Translations under genes and position numbers: made by a program
Origin: an uncultured Eubacteriales bacterium
Lineage (GTDB): Bacteria > Bacillota > Clostridia > Oscillospirales > Oscillospiraceae
Reading direction: 5' to 3'
Length of the DNA: 21,145 nt
Assembly: GCA_900547315.1 (NCBI GenBank)
Contig: URGI01000031.1
Span: forward strand, 1-21,145
The notes under the pieces: model-generated
Told to the model about the DNA's origin: nothing
What the model saw: only the letters and a program-made list of their open reading frames with translations
Database searches by the model: none
In this document: piece after piece, positions 16,376-21,145 of the stretch
Numbering within the stretch: position 1 is the first letter of the stretch
Layout: every line of letters begins with the position of its first letter

Positions 16376-18307
16376 TCAAATATCCAGATTGACAACGTAT
16401 TTTGCGTTGGCCTCTATCCATTCCTTGCGCGGCTCGACGTTTTCGCCCATAAGGACGGTAAATATCTCGTCGGCCTTCACGGCGTCGCCCAGCGTGATGC
16501 GGCGAAGCGAGCGCTTCTCCGGATCCATGGTCGTCTCCCACAGCTCGTGCGGGTCCATCTCGCCCAGACCTTTGAAGCGGTTGATGTCTATCTTCACGTT
16601 CGGGTTATCGCCGCGCATCTCGGCGGATATTCTGTCGCGCTCCTCGTCGGAATACGCGACGCGCTGGGTCTTGCCGCGGGTCAGCTTATAAAGCGGCGGC
16701 ACAGCGGAATACACATAGCCGTTTTCGATGAGCGGGCGCATGTATCTGAAGAAGAAGGTCAGAAGCAAGGTTCTGATATGGCTGCCGTCGACATCAGCAT
16801 CGGCCATAATGATTATCTTATGGTAGCGGAGCTTTTCGATATTGAACTCATCCCCGATGCCGGCGCCGAGCGCGACTATCATTGGATAGAGCTTGTCGTT
16901 GCCGTAGATTTTATCGGCGCGCGCCTTCTCGACATTCAGCATCTTGCCCCACATGGCGAGGATAGCCTGGAAGCGGCTGTCTCTGCCCTGGATCGCGGAG
17001 CCCGCAGCGGAGTCGCCCTCGACGATGTATATCTCGCAGAGGGACGGGTCGCGCTCGTTGCAGTCCTGAAGTTTGTCAGGCATCTGGCCGGACTCAAGTC
17101 CGGTCTTGCGGCGGACGGATTCCTTGGCCTTGCGGGCTGCCTCGCGGGCACGGTTTGCCATCATGGCCTTTTCAAGTATCGTCTTTGCGGTCGCTGGGTG
17201 CTCCTCAAAATAGGTCGAGAGCTGGTCGTTGACTATGCCGTCGACCAGAGTCCTGATATACGCGTTGCCGAGCTTCTGCTTGGTCTGACCCTCGAACTGT
17301 GCCTCCGGAAGCTTGACGGAGATGACCGCGGTGATGCCCTCGCGGACGTCCTCGCCGGAGACCTTATCGTCGCCCTTTATGGCATTGGTCTTCACTCCGT
17401 AGGCGTTTATGACACGGGTGAGCGCGGTTTTGAAGCCGGTCTCATGCATACCGCCCTCAGGAGTATGGATGTCGTTTGCAAAGGAGATGAGATTCTCGGC
17501 ATAGCTGTCGTTATACTGCAGGGCGATCTCGGCTATCGCGTCGCCCTTGGTGCCGCTGAGGTATATGACCTCCTCGTGCAGCGGATTTTTATGGCGGTTG
17601 AGGTAATTTACAAACTCGCGGATGCCGCCCTCATAGCACATCGAGTCGCTCTCGCCGTCCTCGGTGCGCTTATCGGCTATCTCGATATGCACGCCGCCGT
17701 TCAGGAATGCCTGCTCGCGCAGTCTGGTGTGCAGCGTCTCATAGTCATATACGGTCGTATCAAAAAGTTCGGGGTCGGGCTTGAAGGTGACGACGGTGCC
17801 GTGCTTATCGGTATCGCCGATTATCTTCATCTCCTGCGTTATCCCGCCGCGGGCAAACTTCATCTCATAGATTTTGCCCTCTTTGTGAACCTGAACCTCG
17901 AGCCACTCGGACAGGGCGTTGACGACGGAAGCGCCAACGCCGTGCAAGCCGCCGGATACCTTATAGCCTCCGCCGCCGAACTTGCCGCCGGCGTGCAGCA
18001 CGGTATAGACGACCTCGAGCGCGGGTCTGCCGGTCTGTGCCTGTATATCTACTGGTATACCGCGGCCGTTATCGGTAACGGTAATGGTGTCGCCTGGGTT
18101 GATGGTGACGGTTATATGGTTGCAGAAGCCGGCAAGCGCCTCGTCGATTGCGTTGTCAACTATCTCATAAACCAGATGATGCAGTCCGGACGCAGAGGTC
18201 GAGCCGATATACATGCCGGGGCGTTTGCGCACGGCTTCAAGTCCTTCGAGAACCTGAATTTGCGAAGCGTCATATTCGTTCATTTTATTTTCTATATTGT
18301 CTGCCAT
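16376..18307 (-). CDS. gyrB: DNA gyrase subunit B
   Basis: This is the ATPase and TOPRIM subunit of gyrase. It has 643 residues, as usual for Gram-positive GyrB. The GHKL ATP site includes EIVDNAIDEA (48-57), TDNGRGIP and GGLHGVGASVVNALS. The TOPRIM metal site is EGDSAAG (430-436) with DADVD (503-507), and the protein ends in the typical NLDI. Two departures from the usual pattern lie in the TOPRIM region: EGDSAAG instead of EGDSAGG, and ILAMWGK (449-455) where most GyrBs have ILPL(R/K)GK. ATG at 18307 has GGAGG at good spacing, 22 bases after remB. Confidence 0.98.
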   Translation of the reverse strand: MADNIENKMNEYDASQIQVLEGLEAVRKRPGMYIGSTSASGLHHLVYEIVDNAIDEALAGFCNHITVTINPGDTITVTDNGRGIPVDIQAQTGRPALEVVYTVLHAGGKFGGGGYKVSGGLHGVGASVVNALSEWLEVQVHKEGKIYEMKFARGGITQEMKIIGDTDKHGTVVTFKPDPELFDTTVYDYETLHTRLREQAFLNGGVHIEIADKRTEDGESDSMCYEGGIREFVNYLNRHKNPLHEEVIYLSGTKGDAIAEIALQYNDSYAENLISFANDIHTPEGGMHETGFKTALTRVINAYGVKTNAIKGDDKVSGEDVREGITAVISVKLPEAQFEGQTKQKLGNAYIRTLVDGIVNDQLSTYFEEHPATAKTILEKAMMANRAREAARKAKESVRRKTGLESGQMPDKLQDCNERDPSLCEIYIVEGDSAAGSAIQGRDSRFQAILAMWGKMLNVEKARADKIYGNDKLYPMIVALGAGIGDEFNIEKLRYHKIIIMADADVDGSHIRTLLLTFFFRYMRPLIENGYVYSAVPPLYKLTRGKTQRVAYSDEERDRISAEMRGDNPNVKIDINRFKGLGEMDPHELWETTMDPEKRSLRRITLGDAVKADEIFTVLMGENVEPRKEWIEANAKYVVNLDI

Positions 18308-18329
18308 TTGGTGCCTCCGAGTAATATTA

Positions 18330-18593
18330 TTATGCGTTTACCGCGCCCGCCTCTGCGCGGCGCAGCAGGGTCGCCGCAGCCATCTGGCTGAGATACACGG
18401 CGGTTTTTTCTCCAGAGCTGTACACTACAAAGGATTTTGGAATGTCCTCCGCGGCGTTTATCACATGACCCGCCTTTTCGGACATGGTCAGATATTTTCT
18501 TGTAATATGGGATTGAGAGGTTATATCAAGGTCAAAGATGCCGATTATTCCGGCGGTATCAATAACCGTGCCCTTGCCGAGATGCAGATACAT
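18330..18593 (-). CDS. remB: RemB/DUF370-family regulatory protein
   Basis: This 87-residue protein lies between recF and gyrB, exactly where Bacillus subtilis has remB (yaaB). It starts with the DUF370-type strand MYLHLGKGTVIDTAGIIGIFD and has a conserved serine/lysine-rich middle (SFVVYSSGEKTAVYLS). In Bacillus, RemB contributes to extracellular matrix gene expression with RemA. Its role in Clostridia is not established. Its ATG shares one base with the recF stop (TGATG), indicating coupled translation. The C-terminal ten residues are low-complexity and probably not conserved. Confidence 0.9.
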   Translation of the reverse strand: MYLHLGKGTVIDTAGIIGIFDLDITSQSHITRKYLTMSEKAGHVINAAEDIPKSFVVYSSGEKTAVYLSQMAAATLLRRAEAGAVNA

Positions 18594-19693
18594 CAGTGAA
18601 TTCTCCCGTTTTCAACGAACAGCACCTTGCCTCCGGTGCGGCTCGATATCTCCTCGTCCTCGCAGCAGGTGATTAGCGTCTGCCCGCCGCCGATGCGGTT
18701 GAGGACAAATTTCTGCCGCTTCTCGTCAAGCTCCGAAAGCACATCGTCCAGCAGGAGTATCGGATATTCGCCGGTCTCGGCGAGGAATATCTCCCGCTCT
18801 GCAAGCTTCATCGAGAGTGCGGCGGTGCGCGTCTGCCCCTGAGAGGCAAAGCTGCGAGCCGGTCTGCCGTTTATGAATATCTCAAGATCATCCTTATGCG
18901 CGCCCGTGAGGCACTGTCCGCTGTCAAGCTCCGCGCGGCGGTGTGCCTCCTGGTGCTCGCAGATATCGTAATATATCTCCTTAGCGCTGCTGTAGACATT
19001 TTTCACGGTACTCACTGTTTTATATTTAATTTCCAGTTTTTCGCCGCTGCCGGAAAATTCCGAGTGGATAGGCCTCGCCGCTTCGTCAAGCCGTGCGGCG
19101 AAGGCCGCGCGGTAGCGTATCAGCTGCGCGGAGGCCCGGCACATCGCGTCTGAAAATTCGTCCAGCGCATCAAGCAGGCTTGGCTTTTCATGCCAGTCCT
19201 TCAGAATACGCGATTTATTCTCGTAGAGCTTATTGAAGTCCGACAAGAGCTCCGCGTAGCGCGGCCTGATCTGGCTTATCGCGTTATCAAGCAGCCTGCG
19301 GCGCACTGCGGCGCCCTCCTTGATGAGGTTCAGATCGTCAGGGCAGAACAGCACCGCGTTTATCACTTCCGACAGCTCCGCCGCGGATTTTCTCACACCG
19401 TTGACCGTTATCTTTTTTGCCGTGCCGGGCTGCATGATTATTCTTATCGTCTGGTCGCGGTCATGACTCGTGACCTCGGCAAGTATCTCCGCCGCGGAAT
19501 ACCCGAATCCGGTCAGCTCGCGGTCAAACCTCGTGCGGAAGCTGCGGCCGCAGGAGAGCATATACACGGCTTCTAGAAGATTTGTCTTTCCCTGCGCGTT
19601 GCGGCCGGAAATTACGTTTGTCCCGCCGGAAAACTCAGCCGTGTCCCATTCGTAATTTCTGAAGCCGTTGAGCGCGATCTTGTTGACCCTCAT
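18593..19693 (-). CDS. recF: DNA replication and repair protein RecF
   Basis: RecF is an SMC-like ATPase that helps load RecA at single-stranded gaps with RecO and RecR. The protein has 366 residues, a normal length. Walker A is GRNAQGKT (30-37), the family signature region is LTGAHKDDLEI followed by SQGQTRTAALSMKLAE, and Walker B is PILLLDDVLSELDE. All ATPase elements are intact. The gene overlaps the S4-domain gene by four bases (ATGA) and remB by one, consistent with a tightly coupled dnaN to gyrA operon. Confidence 0.98.
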   Translation of the reverse strand: MRVNKIALNGFRNYEWDTAEFSGGTNVISGRNAQGKTNLLEAVYMLSCGRSFRTRFDRELTGFGYSAAEILAEVTSHDRDQTIRIIMQPGTAKKITVNGVRKSAAELSEVINAVLFCPDDLNLIKEGAAVRRRLLDNAISQIRPRYAELLSDFNKLYENKSRILKDWHEKPSLLDALDEFSDAMCRASAQLIRYRAAFAARLDEAARPIHSEFSGSGEKLEIKYKTVSTVKNVYSSAKEIYYDICEHQEAHRRAELDSGQCLTGAHKDDLEIFINGRPARSFASQGQTRTAALSMKLAEREIFLAETGEYPILLLDDVLSELDEKRQKFVLNRIGGGQTLITCCEDEEISSRTGGKVLFVENGRIH

Positions 19694-19902
19694 TCCGCCG
19701 CTATCTCGAATGCAAAGCGGTCAAATTCCACCTTGTCGCCCTGGCGGAGCTTCTTGCCGCGCATGGTGCAGACCTCTCCGTTGACTTTCACAAGGCCATC
19801 CGCTATGACGTTCTTTGCTTCCCCGCCGGTACCGACCGCGGCGGCGTACTTCAAAAGTGCGTCAAGCTTGATAAATTCTGTATTTATAAGTATTTTTTCC
19901 AT
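19690..19902 (-). CDS. S4-domain RNA-binding protein (YaaA/RlbA type)
   Basis: This is a 70-residue protein made almost entirely of one S4 RNA-binding domain, with the core pattern FIKLDALLKYA, then G-EAKNVIADGLVKVNGEVC, then RGKKLRQGDKVEF. The corresponding small gene sits between dnaN and recF in Bacillus and many Clostridia, and its product is associated with ribosomes in Bacillus. The exact function is unresolved. It lies 23 bases after dnaN and overlaps recF by four bases. Confidence 0.92.
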   Translation of the reverse strand: MEKILINTEFIKLDALLKYAAAVGTGGEAKNVIADGLVKVNGEVCTMRGKKLRQGDKVEFDRFAFEIAAE

Positions 19903-19925
19903 TTTTATCTCTTTTCAAAAGTGAA

Positions 19926-21038
19926 TCATGCACCCGCGTGGAGACGCACGGGGAGTATCATATAGGTAAAGTTCTCACTGCCGTCCGCCGCCTTCACAAT
20001 GCATGGGGAGGAAGCCGTATTCAGGCAAATTTTAAGCTTATCGGTTCCGGAGGCCTTGAAAGCGTCCATAAGATAGCGATCATTGAAGCCTATCTCAAGC
20101 CCGTCGCCGCTGCCTTCGCAGGTGCAGACGTCCTCGGCCTTGCCGATGGGCGTGGCGCAGGTGCATTCTATGGAGCCGTCGCCGAAGATCATGCGGATTG
20201 GGCTGCTGTTCTTCTCGCTTACGATCAGCGCGACGCGGTCTATGGTGGACATCATCTCGCTGCGCTCGACCTCGATCTCAATGCGGAAGTTATCAGGAAT
20301 GGATTTGCGGTAATTGAGGAACTCTCCCTCAAGGCGGCGGGTAATAACGACGGTCTCGCCTATTGTGAAGGATATATGCTTCGAGCCGACCGAGATGGAC
20401 ACGGCGTCGTCGCTGTCGGCGCAGATACGCTCGATATCTGCAAGCGCGGAGCCGGGGACGACGAAGCTGCAGTTTTCCATCTTCGCGCTCTCGAGCTTCT
20501 CGCAGCGCTTCGCAAGGCGGTATCCGTCAACGGAGACAAGCGTGAGCGTGTCATCCTCGACCTCGAACAGCGTGCCGGTGTATATCGGGCGGACGTCACT
20601 GTCGGAGACAGCAAAGATGGTCTGGTTTATCATGCTCTTGAGTATCTTCTGCGGGAGGGAGATGTTGTTCAGGCTGTCTACCGCGGGCATCTCGGGGTAG
20701 TCGTCGGCGCTGATGCCCATGAAGTTGAATTCGCTCTTGCCGCACTTGACGTTTACGTTATTGTTCGCGTCAGAGCTGATGGTGACTATGCCGTCCGGCA
20801 GTCTGCGGATCATCTCGCCGAAGAAGCGCGCGCCGACGACAATGCTGCCCTGCTCGGCGATGTCGGCCGCGATATTTGTGTATATGCCCTTTTTCAAGTC
20901 GTAGCCTGTGACGCGCAGGTCGATCCCTGCCTGAAGCAGCAGACCCTCAAGCGCCGGAATCGGGCTTTTGGAAGCAGTTGCTCTGGAGGCGATGGTGCAG
21001 GCGGACTGAAGAATATATTTTTCGCATGAGATTTTCAT
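19926..21038 (-). CDS. dnaN: DNA polymerase III beta subunit (sliding clamp)
   Basis: The 370-residue protein is the ring-forming processivity clamp of the replisome, built of three similar domains of about 120 residues. Recognisable blocks include the N-terminal MKISCEKYILQSACTIASRA, the PALEGLLLQA segment, the SSDANNNVNVKCGKSEFNF strand pair, the SVDGYRLAKR segment of domain 2, and the C-terminal YMILPVRL, which is close to the usual MPMRL hydrophobic-cleft ending. ATG at 21038 follows GGAGG. It is the first gene of the minus-strand cluster and should lie directly downstream of dnaA, which is outside the window. Confidence 0.98.
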   Translation of the reverse strand: MKISCEKYILQSACTIASRATASKSPIPALEGLLLQAGIDLRVTGYDLKKGIYTNIAADIAEQGSIVVGARFFGEMIRRLPDGIVTISSDANNNVNVKCGKSEFNFMGISADDYPEMPAVDSLNNISLPQKILKSMINQTIFAVSDSDVRPIYTGTLFEVEDDTLTLVSVDGYRLAKRCEKLESAKMENCSFVVPGSALADIERICADSDDAVSISVGSKHISFTIGETVVITRRLEGEFLNYRKSIPDNFRIEIEVERSEMMSTIDRVALIVSEKNSSPIRMIFGDGSIECTCATPIGKAEDVCTCEGSGDGLEIGFNDRYLMDAFKASGTDKLKICLNTASSPCIVKAADGSENFTYMILPVRLHAGA

Positions 21039-21145
21039 TTCGTTTCCTCCGATAAAAATTTTTCTGTAAGGAATAAATAAAGGATAATATTATTGTTGTA
21101 GTTGTTATAGGCGAAATTTTTGTGGAAAAGCCGCTGAAAGCCTTG
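21039..21145 (-). other. AT-rich dnaN upstream region, probable part of oriC
   Basis: This gene-free segment upstream of dnaN should be the dnaA-dnaN intergenic region, the usual site of oriC unwinding in Firmicutes. It contains one DnaA-box match on the minus strand, TTTTCCACA (21121-21129, pattern TTWTNCACA), and ten bases further toward dnaN a run of triplets that reads TTG TTG TAG TTG TTA TAG on the plus strand (21093-21110). The rest is strongly AT-rich. One such box is expected by chance in a window this size, so location is the main support. Confidence 0.5.

Noticed and set aside
16355..18391. 678-codon open frame antisense to gyrB
   Set aside because: Same cause as antisense gyrA. 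It has no domain, no ribosome site and no coherent membrane or soluble pattern.
19938..21029. 363-codon open frame antisense to dnaN
   Set aside because: It is a shadow of the sliding clamp gene, with no ribosome site and no recognisable motif.

Overview
The window is an origin-proximal chromosome segment of an endospore-forming Gram-positive anaerobe of the class Clostridia. Three things support this. The order dnaN, S4-domain gene, recF, remB, gyrB, gyrA is the classic Firmicutes origin cluster. A three-gene GerA-type spore germinant receptor operon is present. The partial 16S rRNA reads like Lachnospirales or Oscillospirales. The form of GyrB leans toward Oscillospirales, but this is an impression and not a placement. 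Coding regions are moderately GC-rich, whereas the rRNA promoter region is AT-rich. There is no sign of phage, transposon, CRISPR or other accessory DNA.

Layout from left to right. Positions 1-291 hold the 5' end of a 16S rRNA gene on the minus strand, so the rest of that rRNA operon lies outside to the left. Positions 292-660 hold its leader, two strong tandem promoters and phased A-tracts. Positions 661-4442 hold a plus-strand ger operon in the order A, C, B, closed by a bidirectional terminator. Everything else is on the minus strand, reading away from the origin: glyA and a PrsA-like foldase lipoprotein (4485-6974), mfd, a GNAT acetyltransferase, an ABC exporter, rnhA, a small membrane protein, gyrA, gyrB, remB, recF, an S4 RNA-binding protein and dnaN (7075-21038). 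The last 107 bases carry an AT-rich, DnaA-box-like region that probably belongs to the dnaA-dnaN intergenic part of oriC.

From dnaN to mfd the genes overlap or are separated by at most 44 bases, so they may form one or a few long transcripts. The sliding clamp, RecF, gyrase, RNase HI and Mfd all serve replication or conflicts between replication and transcription. Mfd to the foldase gene is the first larger gap (100 bases) and contains a promoter candidate. All minus-strand genes, including the rRNA operon, run co-directionally with a fork leaving the inferred origin on the right. Only the ger operon is head-on.

I found no previously undescribed multi-gene system. The points most worth a second look are a glyA gene with no ATG, GTG or TTG start, tandem rRNA promoters that share the same predicted G start and initial transcribed sequence, unusual residues at quinolone-contact positions in both gyrase subunits, and the candidate origin-unwinding region at the right edge.
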